A stretch of 64,000 nucleotides of DNA from CAZMNY01 sp964567745 (GTDB lineage: Bacteria > Planctomycetota > Planctomycetia > Pirellulales > Pirellulaceae), in the NCBI GenBank assembly GCA_964567745.1, contig CAZMNY010000007.1, forward strand, positions 201,836 through 265,835, given 5' to 3'. Below, piece by piece: positions 54,293 to 63,501 of the stretch. The first letter of the stretch is position 1. Each line of letters opens with the position of its first letter. Under the pieces are notes generated by a model, which worked only from the letters and a program-made list of their open reading frames with translations, was not told the origin of the DNA and did no database searches. A program made the translations under genes and the position numbers.

Positions 54293-55309
54293 ATGGCACG
54301 AGACGCATTAGAGCTGAGACTAAAACGGATCTGGGAAGATCTGCTTAGTCATCGCCCAATAGGCGTCCACGATAACTTCTTTGATCTCGGCGGCGACTCG
54401 GTTCTCGCGATGTCGCTGATGGCGCTCGTCATCCAGCAAACGGGCTCGCCTATTTCGGCGGCGGAGATTTTTCGAGCACCGACGATTTCCCAGCTGGCTG
54501 ACACGTTGCGCAAAGAGCTGGATCCAAGTGATTGGTCAGCCTTGGTCCCGATTCAACCCGAGGGCGCCCGACCGCCTTTGTTCTGCATCCACCCGGGCGG
54601 CGGCAACGTACTGTGTTATTTGCAGCTGTCCCGCTGGCTCGGTCCTGACCAACCGTTTTATGGTTTGCAGGCGCCCGGCATCGATGGAGTGCGCGAGCCT
54701 CTCGGCTCGGTCCGCGAGATGGCTGAGGAGTATGTCGGCGCGATTCGCAAGACGCGGCCGCATGGTCCGTACGCATTGGCGGGCTGGTCGGTCGGCGGCG
54801 TGATTGCATTTGAGATGGCTCAACAGTTTCGCGCGATGGGCGAGGAGGTCTCGACGCTTGCGATCTTCGACAGCGGCGTGCTGTATACCTTCGGCGTCGT
54901 CCAGGCCATGTTCCCTCAAGGACAGCCAGGGGGGTTCGCCTTTTTGCGGCAGCCGACGACCCAACAAGTCGCAGAATTTCGAATTCGAAGCGCGCCGGCG
55001 AAACTCGTTCCCGACGAAGCGGATGACGCGATAGCGGAGCAAATCTTGCGGCTCTTTAAGGGCAGCGTGATGGCGGTGATCGACTATCGCCCCCAACCCT
55101 ATGACGGGACAATCGAGTTGTTTCAGGCGAGCAAGAAGCTCGTTCGATTACAACATCAACCGTTCGCGGAATGGAGCCGCGTCTGCAACGACGTACGCGT
55201 GCACGAGGTCGAGGGCAGCCACTTAACGATGATTCACGATCCTCACGTGCGAGGACTCGCGGATAAGTTGAGTCGCGTTCTCCCTGCGGCGTGTAGTTCG
55301 ACTAGCTGA
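54293..55309 (+). CDS. Stand-alone carrier protein plus thioesterase
   Basis: Residues 1-75 are an acyl/peptidyl carrier domain with HDNFFDLGGDSVLAMSLMAL; Ser36 should carry phosphopantetheine. A type I thioesterase domain follows: PPLFCIHPGGGNVLCYLQL, the nucleophile elbow ALAGWSVGGVIAFEMA (Ser166), LAIFDSG and, near the C-terminus, GSHLTMIHDPHV with the probable catalytic His. This is the order found at the end of NRPS modules, but no adenylation or condensation gene is adjacent. ATG 54293 has AGGA upstream; ATG 54272 is an alternative. It may load and release a small acyl product with an unlinked partner. Confidence 0.88.
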   Translation: MARDALELRLKRIWEDLLSHRPIGVHDNFFDLGGDSVLAMSLMALVIQQTGSPISAAEIFRAPTISQLADTLRKELDPSDWSALVPIQPEGARPPLFCIHPGGGNVLCYLQLSRWLGPDQPFYGLQAPGIDGVREPLGSVREMAEEYVGAIRKTRPHGPYALAGWSVGGVIAFEMAQQFRAMGEEVSTLAIFDSGVLYTFGVVQAMFPQGQPGGFAFLRQPTTQQVAEFRIRSAPAKLVPDEADDAIAEQILRLFKGSVMAVIDYRPQPYDGTIELFQASKKLVRLQHQPFAEWSRVCNDVRVHEVEGSHLTMIHDPHVRGLADKLSRVLPAACSSTS

Positions 55310-56105
55310 GTTGCAGCAGGTTGAGCAGATCGTCGAGCGCCGAATAGTCGCCCAGGATGACGTCGGCCCCTGCGTCTTTCAGCCGTGACCGCTTCCACTG
55401 GTTGACGCCTCCTCGCGTGTCTTCATTGCTCGCAACCCCAATCGCGTACCCGCCCGCCTTTCGCACTTCTTCGATCTCCACAAAGCCGTCTCCAAAACCG
55501 ACCAACTGCTCGGCGGCAAATCCCGTCTCCTCAAAGATCCTCCTCACGATCATCGCCTTAGAGAACTGCTTGTAGTCGTCGAGTGCGCCGTAGACGCGGT
55601 CGCCAAAAAAACGATCCAGACCGAGCACGCCGAGCTCGTCACGCACGTAGTTTAAGTCAGTTCCGGAAGCCAGGTAGAGCAAGACGTTGTTCTGAGTGAG
55701 CCGATCGAGCAATTTCATCGCGCCAGGCACAGTAAACGACTCAGCCGAAACCACGCCCTCTTTGACCGCGCTAACGCGCTGAGAAACCTCGCTCCACAGT
55801 AAGTTGTGGTATTGCCTTTTGTAATCCAACGGCGCGCGAGGAACGCCGCCTCTCGACTCGACCTCCTCAGCAAGCTGAATCATTTGGTAGATCGTCTGCC
55901 GTCCATTGAGCCTCATGACAAAATCTTCCACGACCTGCGCTATCTGGTTGGTACTCTCTGAACCCGGGAGACCCGATAAGGTCTCGACCATCATAGGGAT
56001 CATGATCTCGTGCCAATTGCGACGCAGCAGTGAGAGCGTACCGTCAAAATCGAAAATCGCGACGCGAAAACCATCGCGAGGCGGACGCTCGTTAATGACT
56101 TCCAT
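55302..56105 (-). CDS. HAD-superfamily phosphatase
   Basis: The N-terminus FRVAIFDFDGTLSLLRRNW is HAD motif I with Asp nucleophiles. LLYLASGTDLNYVRDELG is motif II-like, and VGFGDGFVEIEEVRKAGG is motif IV-like. A lysine (motif III) lies in the KQFSKAMIV region. Cap residues between motifs I and II are helical. The length is 267. The substrate is unknown; phosphoglycolate-like or a sugar phosphate are options. It converges with the carrier-thioesterase gene, overlapping by 8 bp. Confidence 0.87.
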   Translation of the reverse strand: MEVINERPPRDGFRVAIFDFDGTLSLLRRNWHEIMIPMMVETLSGLPGSESTNQIAQVVEDFVMRLNGRQTIYQMIQLAEEVESRGGVPRAPLDYKRQYHNLLWSEVSQRVSAVKEGVVSAESFTVPGAMKLLDRLTQNNVLLYLASGTDLNYVRDELGVLGLDRFFGDRVYGALDDYKQFSKAMIVRRIFEETGFAAEQLVGFGDGFVEIEEVRKAGGYAIGVASNEDTRGGVNQWKRSRLKDAGADVILGDYSALDDLLNLLQLS

Positions 56106-56329
56106 TGGCGGAACCTCACATCTATCGGGTGCTGTGTCTTTCCGGAGCTGTGTCTACGGTGGTTCTGGCGTGTTTCGCTTGTTCGCCCACAGGCGATCTG
56201 CCAAAATAGGCCATCAGAACTCCCCAGGCGCGCGGACGCCGACAGCAGAATTCGTCAGGCCAATGATAAGGCGACGGCGAAGTCTCGAAAAGACGCGACG
56301 CGCAACCGCCAACTAAGGGATGGTGTAAG

Positions 56330-58114
56330 GTGAGCAGAGGCGCATTGGCAGTTGTGATCGGTATCCTCTTTGGCGTCGCGGCATGCGCTGCCGAGGAAAA
56401 TGAGAGAAGCCAAGCGGACGCCGTCGCGAACGGTGCGAGTCAGCATGACGTGAGCCACTGGCGGCACCCGGTCGCGCAGGCCATTTCCAGCGACGGACAG
56501 TTTCTGATTGTCGGCAACCAGCGTTCCGGATCGCTCTCCATTGTCTCCATTGCCGCGCATTCGGTCGTTCGCGAAATCAAGATCGGCGAGAGGATCTCGG
56601 ACATTCAGTGGGCCGGCGATCGACTGGTCGTCGTCGATTCCGCTCGACATGAATTGATTGTCTGTCAGGTTAAAGCGGATGCCGTCAGCGTCCAGCATCG
56701 GCTCGCGGTCAGTTCGTACCCGGTCGACGTTGAGGTCAGCGACGACGGCCGCGAGTGCTATGTCTCGTCTCTCTGGTCGCGGCGACTGAGCAAGATTGAG
56801 CTTCCGACAAACGCGGCGCCTCGCGTGGCCATGCAAATCGACATGCCGTTCGCTCCGAGGCGTCAACTTTTGAACGAGTCCCGCAACCGCCTGATCGTTG
56901 CCGATTCCTACGGCGGCCGATTGGCGCTGATTCAATTGCCCGACTTCAAGGTAAAGGCGGTACGCGAATTTCCCGGGCACAACATTCGTGGGCTCGGTGC
57001 CAGCCCCAACGGCGAAATGTTGCTCGTCTCCCATCAAATGTTAAATGAACTCGCCCACACGGTTCGAGGTGATGTGCACTGGGGGCTGCTGATGTCTAAC
57101 GACATGCGGTGGCTGAGGATGGATGTTGTGCTCGATCCAAAACGCAAGATCTACAGCGAATCGCACATGCACCCGCTCGGCGAAGCGGGCAGCGCCACAG
57201 GCGATCCCGCGCAATTGGCCATTAGCAAGAATGGCGTCGTCGTCGTCGCGCTCGCCGGCGTCGGCGAAGTTGCTATCGGCGAGGAAGACGACTTCAGTTT
57301 GGGACGCGTCAAGGTTGGGCGTCGGCCTAATTCTGTCGTCATCGACAAGCAAGGCAAGAAGGCGTACATCGGAAACATGTTTGACGATTCGATCTCGGTC
57401 ATCGACATGAAATCGCGCAAACGCGTTCGAACGATTTCGCTAGGGCCAACCGCGAAACTGAGTCAACGCGATCGCGGGGAACGGCTGTTTTTCGACGCGA
57501 CTCTGTCACATGATTCATGGATGAGTTGCAACAGTTGCCACACAGACGGGCATACCAATGGCATGCTAAACGACAATCTCAGCGACGCGACCTTTGGCGC
57601 GCCCAAGCGAGTTCTTTCGTTGCTCGGAAAGGCGCATACCGAGCCGCTCGCCTGGAACGCGAGCAGCGATAGTTTTCCCGAGCAGGTTCGCAAGTCGCTC
57701 GTCAAGACGATGCAAAAGGACAATCCGCCCACAGACGAGCAAGTCGCCGCGCTTGCCGTTTTTGTCCAATCGCTCGCACCACCTCCGCCGATCGATGTGG
57801 CGCGAGGCACGGTCGACTCCGAGGCTGTCGCGCGGGGTCGGGCTCTTTTCGTGGATCGAAAGTGTTCGAAGTGTCACGCGGCGCCGCAGTACACCACTCC
57901 GCGTATGTACAACGTGGGGTTGACCGACCAAATCGGAAACAAACGATTTAACCCGCCATCGTTGCTCGGAGTGGGGCAGCGTGGGCCGTATTTCCATGAC
58001 AATCGAGCGAAGACGCTGGGCGACGTCTTTCAGGAACACGGCCATCAGCTGGGCGGCGAGCCGCTCACGGGACGAGAGTTGACCAATCTGCTCGCCTTTC
58101 TTCGCAGCTTATGA
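56330..58114 (+). CDS. Propeller-linked cytochrome c (peroxidase-like) protein
   Basis: The start is GTG 56330. A short signal segment (LAVVIGILFGVAACAAEEN) precedes a YncE-like beta-propeller with repeats such as AQAISSDGQFLIVGNQRSGSL and SVVIDKQGKKAYIGNMFDDS (about 40-370). Two heme c sites follow, CNSCH (400-404) and CSKCH (512-516), with RGERLFFDATLSHD between propeller and heme, a layout typical of di-heme cytochrome c peroxidase-like MauG proteins. It is periplasmic. Function in electron transfer or oxidative modification is likely; the substrate is not known. Confidence 0.87.
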   Translation: MSRGALAVVIGILFGVAACAAEENERSQADAVANGASQHDVSHWRHPVAQAISSDGQFLIVGNQRSGSLSIVSIAAHSVVREIKIGERISDIQWAGDRLVVVDSARHELIVCQVKADAVSVQHRLAVSSYPVDVEVSDDGRECYVSSLWSRRLSKIELPTNAAPRVAMQIDMPFAPRRQLLNESRNRLIVADSYGGRLALIQLPDFKVKAVREFPGHNIRGLGASPNGEMLLVSHQMLNELAHTVRGDVHWGLLMSNDMRWLRMDVVLDPKRKIYSESHMHPLGEAGSATGDPAQLAISKNGVVVVALAGVGEVAIGEEDDFSLGRVKVGRRPNSVVIDKQGKKAYIGNMFDDSISVIDMKSRKRVRTISLGPTAKLSQRDRGERLFFDATLSHDSWMSCNSCHTDGHTNGMLNDNLSDATFGAPKRVLSLLGKAHTEPLAWNASSDSFPEQVRKSLVKTMQKDNPPTDEQVAALAVFVQSLAPPPPIDVARGTVDSEAVARGRALFVDRKCSKCHAAPQYTTPRMYNVGLTDQIGNKRFNPPSLLGVGQRGPYFHDNRAKTLGDVFQEHGHQLGGEPLTGRELTNLLAFLRSL

Positions 58115-58259
58115 TGATTGTTGTCATGCTAGCACACCACAGCTCAGGGAAATCGGCGTAGCCACGGTTCGCATCTGTCGCTACAAGAGTCTTCCCCAAA
58201 TGGAAGGACTCCGTTCGGGTCGAAATCCCGGTGACGAGAAACCGCAGATAAGCGAACGC

Positions 58260-59198
58260 ATGGACGCCCGACGCTTTGCCATCTTGATGCTTCTGTTCGG
58301 TCTGGTTGCGGCCAGTGGCTGTAAGTCAGATCCGTACATGGACGCGATCTTCGACACGAAGAACGCGGAGATCATGGCGCTTGAGGATACGATTTTCGAT
58401 CTCCGTTTCGAGAACGACAAACTGCGCGAGAAGTTGAAGGACGGTTCGTCGACCGTGCCGGGCGTCACAACCGATGACGATGATGGCGGCTTTGGTCCAT
58501 TCGTCACGCCGCCGAGCGACGACGAGACGGAATTGCCTACGGTTGAGCCGCCCACAAATCCAGACCTCTCCGAGCCGATGACGACGCCTGGTGTGGAGGT
58601 CGATCCGAGCGAGATATTTCCCGACACCTCGTCTCAGCTTGGCCGCGGCGGAGTGAGCCACTCGCAAGTGGCGTCGTTGGAACTGGCGCCGGCAGGAGTT
58701 GCTGAGCCGACAGCGGAGATCACCCATTTGCACATCAATCGATCGGCCACGCGTGGTCTCAATACCGATGGCAAGTCGGGTGACGACGCGCTGATGATCG
58801 GTTTGGAGCCTCGAGACCGCTACGGTCGCTTCGTACCGGCAGGAAACCCGGTCGCCGTGGTGCTGCTCGACCCTCAACTTCAAGGTCAAGCGGCGCGAAT
58901 TGCCGAGTGGCACTTTGATGCGGCGCAAGTCGCCGTCGGCGCACGCCACGCCTCGGCGACTCCGATGATCTTGCTCGAAGCCGTCTGGCCCAAGCGACCG
59001 CCAGCGCATTCTCGACTTAAGCTCTACGCTCGCTATACCACGGCGAACGGCGACATCCTGCAGACGTCAGAGATGATCCACATCGACGTCGACGGCCAAT
59101 TCTCAACTCGCTGGACTCCGCGTCAAAGCGATGAAGCCGCACGCGTCGCAACTCGCCCCGAGAACTCCAAGTCTCCCGAGTGGCGGCCGAATCGATAA
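58260..59198 (+). CDS. Lipoprotein with coiled-coil N-terminus
   Basis: ATG 58260 (MDARRFAIL) opens a signal with lipobox VAASGC (Cys at about residue 21). Residues about 30-60 form a short coiled coil (AIFDTKNAEIMALEDTIFDL). An acidic Pro/Thr linker follows to about 150. The C-terminal region (IGLEPRDRYGRFVPAGNPVA, WHFDAAQVAVGARHA) looks beta-rich. No known domain. The extension to 58200 adds residues before the signal and is unlikely. It may anchor an envelope complex. Confidence 0.82.
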   Translation: MDARRFAILMLLFGLVAASGCKSDPYMDAIFDTKNAEIMALEDTIFDLRFENDKLREKLKDGSSTVPGVTTDDDDGGFGPFVTPPSDDETELPTVEPPTNPDLSEPMTTPGVEVDPSEIFPDTSSQLGRGGVSHSQVASLELAPAGVAEPTAEITHLHINRSATRGLNTDGKSGDDALMIGLEPRDRYGRFVPAGNPVAVVLLDPQLQGQAARIAEWHFDAAQVAVGARHASATPMILLEAVWPKRPPAHSRLKLYARYTTANGDILQTSEMIHIDVDGQFSTRWTPRQSDEAARVATRPENSKSPEWRPNR

Positions 59199-59226
59199 GT
59201 CGCGGCACGTTCTCGGCAAGCCAAAA

Positions 59227-59703
59227 CCAGCCGTCTCTCCCCCGACGCGTGAGGGTCTGGAGAGCCTGAACGGCTACTCGACTTTCGTCTACGTGCCTCA
59301 TAGTGACGAGTCAAGCAAGCTCGTTGGGGTCTGAACGCGCATTGCGTGCCGCTTAGTGGCACACAAACAAGATCGGTGGCCTGGCGGCGAATTACTCGTA
59401 TGAGTACGCCTCGTTACCGCCAAATAATTTACCGGTTTCCCCTGCTGGTTTTCCTCGTCACGTCGTTGGTCTTGAGCGTCTTGTTGCGAGTGGGCGAGCC
59501 GAGGATCGTCGGGATTGTTTTTGGCTCGTTATTCTTGATCGCCGTGTTCGGAGTTCCTCTACTTGCGATCGCCTTCTGTGTGTTTGATATCACCAAGTTT
59601 CTCCAGGCCCCTCGAATCTTCAGACGCCCTGAGGCCGAAGTCCAGATCAAAGTCGACATTCCCGACCGAAGACGTCACTCCGCGTCGGGGGAGAGACGGC
59701 TGG
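59227..59703. repeat. 23-bp perfect inverted repeat flanking a small membrane ORF
   Basis: CCAGCCGTCTCTCCCCCGAC plus GCG at 59227-59249 is the reverse complement of 59681-59703. Outer bases extend the similarity imperfectly (CCAA and CGGCA). Between them lie about 430 bp, including a GTGCC/GGCAC hairpin at 59346-59362 and a short membrane ORF. Confidence 0.85.
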
Positions 59704-59879
59704 TCTTGGTGCCGCGCGGAGGCGTGCTAGTGAGACTTTGTTACTCGCCCGCCATGCTTTCGACGACTTTGTCGATCAGGCGGTATTCACGAGCTTCTTC
59801 GGACGACATGAAGTTGTCTCGATCGGTGTCGCGTTCGATGGTGTCGAGATCTTGCCCGGTGTGTTTGAGCAGGATTTGA
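59400..59879 (+). CDS. Small membrane protein, C-terminus overrun by repeat
   Basis: Starting at ATG 59400 ([13 protein letters not shown]), the frame gives two hydrophobic segments ([16 protein letters not shown] and [20 protein letters not shown]) and a short amphipathic region ending [14 protein letters not shown]. From about 59670 the frame passes through the right inverted repeat and then reads antisense through clpP, so the last 70 residues are not credible. The real C-terminus was probably lost. No function can be given. Confidence 0.45.
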   Translation: MSTPRYRQIIYRFPLLVFLVTSLVLSVLLRVGEPRIVGIVFGSLFLIAVFGVPLLAIAFCVFDITKFLQAPRIFRRPEAEVQIKVDIPDRRRHSASGERRLVLVPRGGVLVRLCYSPAMLSTTLSIRRYSRASSDDMKLSRSVSRSMVSRSCPVCLSRI

Positions 59880-60331
59880 TTGAGCTTCGCCTTGGTCTTC
59901 TTGAACTCGGTGGCGTGAATCATGATGTCTTCGGCCGTTCCTTGCATTCCGGCAAGCGGCTGGTGAATCATGATGCGAGCGTTGGGAAGTGCATAGCGTT
60001 TGCCGTCGGCGCCGGCGGTGAGCAGCAAGGCACCCATCGAAGCTGCTTGGCCGATGCAGTAGGTCGCGACGTCGCAGGTGACAAACTGCATGGTGTCGTA
60101 GATCGCCAAGCCGGCGGAGACGCTGCCGCCAGGGGAGTTGATGTAGAGGTGGATATCCGACTTGGGATCGTCGGATTGCAAGAATAGCATTTGAGCGACC
60201 AGGGCGTTCGCGACTTCGTCGTTGACTTGCGAACCGAGAAACATGATTCGGTCCTTCAGCAAGCGACTATAGATGTCGTAAGTTCGCTCTTCGCGTCCGT
60301 TACTCTCGACAACGTATGGGATCAGTGGCAT
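59741..60331 (-). CDS. clpP: ATP-dependent Clp protease proteolytic subunit (paralogue 1)
   Basis: The Ser protease subunit of the Clp complex. Catalytic triad: Ser98 in [14 protein letters not shown], His123 in MIHQP and Asp171 in [25 protein letters not shown] is the family oligomer block. Start ATG 60331 ([10 protein letters not shown]), about 196 residues, typical length; a GTG at 60361 is in frame. The second clpP gene lies 79 bp upstream on the same strand. The downstream region contains the repeat-associated membrane ORF. Confidence 0.95.
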   Translation of the reverse strand: MPLIPYVVESNGREERTYDIYSRLLKDRIMFLGSQVNDEVANALVAQMLFLQSDDPKSDIHLYINSPGGSVSAGLAIYDTMQFVTCDVATYCIGQAASMGALLLTAGADGKRYALPNARIMIHQPLAGMQGTAEDIMIHATEFKKTKAKLNQILLKHTGQDLDTIERDTDRDNFMSSEEAREYRLIDKVVESMAGE

Positions 60332-60410
60332 TGCGTCGATCACTCCGTGCTGTCGCCTCACTGGACTTCAAATCCGGCGGGCATTGGCGGTGGTTTCTTT
60401 AATTGTCGCT

Positions 60411-61052
60411 TTAGTCTTTATCGTCTTCTTCGTCTTCTTCGTCTTCCGGTCCCGGCGGCTTCGTCAGGATGTCGTCAACGACGCCGTATTCCTTGGCTTC
60501 CGGCGCGGTCAGGAAGAAGTCGCGATCGATATCTTTCGATATCTGTTCGATCGACTGTTTCGTGTGTTTGGCGACGATTTCATTGAGCACTTCGCGATTG
60601 CGAAGAATCTCGTTGGCTTGAATCTCAATATCGCTCACTTGGCCGCTCACGCCGCCGTACGGTTGGTGCAGCATGACTCGCGAGTTGGGCAGGGCGAAGC
60701 GTTTGCCCTCGGTGCCTCCGGCGAGAAGAACGGCGGCGCCGCTGGCTGCCTGGCCAACACAATACGTGCAGACGGGGCAACTGAGCATTTGCATAGTGTC
60801 GTAGATCGCCAACGTGGCGACGACATCACCACCGGGTGAGTTCAAATAGAAGTGAATATCCTTGCGGCGGTTTTCGCTCTGCAAGTAAAGCAGCTTCATG
60901 ACGACTTCGTTAGCATTCCCCGTATAAATCTCCCCTTGCAGGAAAACGATGCGGTTTTCCAGCAACAGATCGCCCAAGGTCAATTGACGTTGGCGCTGTA
61001 CGTTTTGGTAGGAGTACGAGTCGAAGAGCGGGCCAGGAGAAGATTGGCTCAT
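60411..61052 (-). CDS. clpP: ATP-dependent Clp protease proteolytic subunit (paralogue 2)
   Basis: This second ClpP also has an intact triad: Ser104 in YCVGQAASGAAVLL, His129 in VMLHQP and Asp178 in DIDRDFF. FYLNSPGGDVVATLAIYD is present. It differs from paralogue 1 at the N-terminus and has an acidic Asp/Glu-rich tail (GPEDEEDEEDDKD), which paralogue 1 lacks. Start ATG 61052. The two may form mixed rings, as in some cyanobacteria and plastids; that is inference. Confidence 0.95.
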   Translation of the reverse strand: MSQSSPGPLFDSYSYQNVQRQRQLTLGDLLLENRIVFLQGEIYTGNANEVVMKLLYLQSENRRKDIHFYLNSPGGDVVATLAIYDTMQMLSCPVCTYCVGQAASGAAVLLAGGTEGKRFALPNSRVMLHQPYGGVSGQVSDIEIQANEILRNREVLNEIVAKHTKQSIEQISKDIDRDFFLTAPEAKEYGVVDDILTKPPGPEDEEDEEDDKD

Positions 61053-61378
61053 ACCTTCGTTGTCCTTTAACTAAAAGAATCAATAGACGCCAGACAATTC
61101 TCGCGTCCGCTCACCGAGTTACGGCTTTGTATTTTAGGGAGACCGGCCAATTCGGCAATGCGAGTTCACGCGAGAATTCGTTGGCATCGAGCGGAAAGCA
61201 AACGGCGCAAAATACAGAGGCCGCGTGGTTTCCGAATTTGCGAGCCGTCGCGCGAATATGTTTGCCGCAACGAAACACCATGCGCGCTTCCGATAAGGGA
61301 GAGCAGAAGGCGAGAAGACGAAGCGCGGATGTCGTGCTGAATCTGATTTACCGCACCGAGCGAGTCCGATGTCGGCGG
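61053..61378. other. Intergenic region, 325 bp, between clpP and tig
   Basis: All genes around are on the minus strand, so this is the likely promoter zone for the two clpP genes. I see no CIRCE-like or other recognised heat-shock operator, and no gene. Confidence 0.5.
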
Positions 61379-62875
61379 TTAACCGCGCTCCGCCGGCGTT
61401 CGCAGTTCCTCAGAATCTCCTCCGTGTTTGGCTTCCGGGATACTTGAGTCGGCCGTGGTGCCGCCAATCGCGTGTTCCACCGCGTAGGTGTCATCCACAT
61501 TCGATTCCGTCAGCGGAACTTCTGTGATATCGGCTTTCGAGGTGATCAATTCGATCGCTTTTCGTTCGACGATTTGATTTCGCAGCGTGTCCATTTGACC
61601 GCGTTTTTCCATCCTCGCTCGGACTCGGCGTGGCGATTCATTTCGCTGCATGGCGATCATCATGATCTCCGCCTCGAAATCTTGCGGCTCGGCTTCGAGG
61701 TCATTCTCTTCCGCGATTCGCTCGAGAATGAAGTGTTCCTTGAGAGCTGTGCCCGTCGATTCTTCGAGATTTCGGCGCAACTGGTTCGCGTGAGCTCGAA
61801 TCGCTTCGTTGCTGAATCCACCCGATTGAAGCTCCATCACCGCTCGTTCGAGTTCGCGGTTAGCTTGTCGCTTGAGCAGTGCAGGGGGGAGGTCCCAGTC
61901 GGCGTCGGCTGTGAGTTGGCTTGAAATCTGCTTACGCAGGTTTTGTTGCTGTTTGTAGCCGACTTGGCGTTCCATTTCGCCGCGAACCACGTCGTACAGC
62001 TCTTCCGCGTTGCCGAATCCGCCAATTTTGTCCAGGAACTGGGAATTGAGCTCGGGGATTTCAAGGTAGCGAATGTTGAGAATGTCGATTGTGAAATTGA
62101 CATCTTTCCCGCGAAGTTCTTCGTTCTCGGCACCATCCGAGATCGTCAGCGTCCCTTCAACTGACTCGCCATTCGCCTTGCCAGCAATCAACTCGTCGAA
62201 TCCAGCCAGCTCGCCGTCCATGAAGCTCAGCGTCGGCCGCACGATCAACGTTTGGCCTTCGATTTCTGAGAGAGTTGCTCCGTCGAGCGAGAACTTGATG
62301 TTCGCGTCGACGATGTCGCCCTTCTCGGCTCCACCGTCGCGTTCCACAAGCGATCCTTCTCGAGCAAGAAGGGACTTGGTGTGTTCTTTGACTGCATCTT
62401 CGTCAATGTCTTGGGTCGGCTTGTCCAGCTTGAGCCCTTCCCAAGCGGGCATGTCGAATTCGGGTCGAACTTCGATATCGAATTCGAACGTCATCGGTCC
62501 TTCATCAGGCAAGTCGATGGCGTCGAAATCAAATTCCGGTTCGCTAATCGCTGAAAAGTCGCACTCTTCACCGACTTGGGTCATCGTGTCCATCAAGACC
62601 GAGCCCTTGACCTGCTCGCTGACTTTGTCGCGAAATCGCGATTCAACCAGTTTGCGCGGAGCTCGACCGGGTCGAAAACCAGCGACCTCGGCTTGAGGCA
62701 TCAATTCGTCAAACGCATCGTTGCAATAACGATCAATATCGTCGCGCGATACCGAAACAGTCACGTGTCGTTGACACGCGCTCGGCGAGTCGACTTTGAC
62801 GTCAAGCGTGAGTTTTGTTTTTTGATCCTGATCTTGCTCCGGGGCGTCCGAAGTCGAGTCGTTGTCAGTGCTCAT
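61379..62875 (-). CDS. tig: Trigger factor
   Basis: The ribosome-associated folding chaperone and peptidyl-prolyl isomerase. Residues about 20-140 are the ribosome-binding domain (VAGFRPGRAPRKLVESRF is the signature loop, GFRPGKAP-like). The PPIase domain follows with EKGDIVDANIKFSLDG and GFDELIAGKANGE. The C-terminal arm is long and charged. Start ATG 62875 (MSTDNDSTSD); the frame is open further to 63169 but there it crosses the tRNA gene. About 498 residues, slightly longer than E. coli Tig. It lies ahead of the two clpP genes, a common arrangement. Confidence 0.93.
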   Translation of the reverse strand: MSTDNDSTSDAPEQDQDQKTKLTLDVKVDSPSACQRHVTVSVSRDDIDRYCNDAFDELMPQAEVAGFRPGRAPRKLVESRFRDKVSEQVKGSVLMDTMTQVGEECDFSAISEPEFDFDAIDLPDEGPMTFEFDIEVRPEFDMPAWEGLKLDKPTQDIDEDAVKEHTKSLLAREGSLVERDGGAEKGDIVDANIKFSLDGATLSEIEGQTLIVRPTLSFMDGELAGFDELIAGKANGESVEGTLTISDGAENEELRGKDVNFTIDILNIRYLEIPELNSQFLDKIGGFGNAEELYDVVRGEMERQVGYKQQQNLRKQISSQLTADADWDLPPALLKRQANRELERAVMELQSGGFSNEAIRAHANQLRRNLEESTGTALKEHFILERIAEENDLEAEPQDFEAEIMMIAMQRNESPRRVRARMEKRGQMDTLRNQIVERKAIELITSKADITEVPLTESNVDDTYAVEHAIGGTTADSSIPEAKHGGDSEELRTPAERG

Positions 62876-62981
62876 GTTTTTGGTTGTAGCTCCCTTGGAC
62901 CAAGCCCTTGCCAGGTGGCGGTTGCCAAGTGGTCTCGGGCCGAGAAGGGATGCCACCATGCGGGGTGGTGGAAAAAGAAAG

Positions 62982-63054
62982 AGCGGGTGATGGGATTCGA
63001 ACCCACGACAACAACGTTGGCAACGTTGTGCTCTGCCAACTGAGCTACACCCGC
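62982..63054 (-). tRNA. tRNA-Gly (GCC)
   Basis: The minus strand reads GCGGGTGTAGCTCAGTTGGC and so on, folding into a standard cloverleaf: acceptor GCGGGTG/CACCCGC, D-arm GCTC/GAGC, anticodon stem CAACG/CGTTG with loop TTGCCAA (anticodon GCC), and T-arm GTGGG/CCCAT with TTCGAAT. The discriminator is U, typical for glycine. CCA is not encoded. It lies just upstream of tig and may share a transcript. Confidence 0.95.
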
Positions 63055-63501
63055 TTTCTCGTTTGCGATCGCGTTGAGCGACGGAAACTCTCGCTATCAA
63101 AACAGCGAGAATAACCAACTCACCGATCAATCGCCTAACAAAAAACACCACAAAATGTGGCGCACGCAACGATTATAGGCCCGCTTCGCCCCCTTGCAAG
63201 GGCACTTACCTTAGTTTGGACAAGCCACTTTAGGGCCAACATTTCGCCCCGTTTCCGGCTCTGTGGACTTCAGCCGCTCGAGCGCATCACTGGCTCGCGC
63301 GATTCCACTCGGACCAATCAGCAGTCCAACCTCGGCAGGGATGCCAAGCTGCCTATCTTCCCACTCGGCTCGAGACGCTGACTCTCAACTGGGCGGCGCC
63401 GCATCGGCTCGTCGTTGGACATCCATCAGCTACAATAGGAAGAAACGCCGGTCGAATTGCGGACCGTGGTGCCGAAAAACACTATTTCTGTAGGCGAGTT
63501 C
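63055..63501. other. Divergent promoter region, 450 bp
   Basis: This holds the upstream region of the tRNA gene and of the FHA gene. I see no gene or clear element in it. Sequence near 63120-63180 is more AT-rich, as expected for a promoter. Confidence 0.5.

Noticed and set aside
53817..54308. A 163-residue minus-strand frame between divergent genes
   Set aside because: Shuffled low-information composition, no domain, and it overlaps the start of the carrier-thioesterase gene; probably chance.
62998..63169. N-terminal extension of trigger factor to 63169
   Set aside because: The extension reads through the tRNA-Gly gene; the real start at 62875 begins family sequence.
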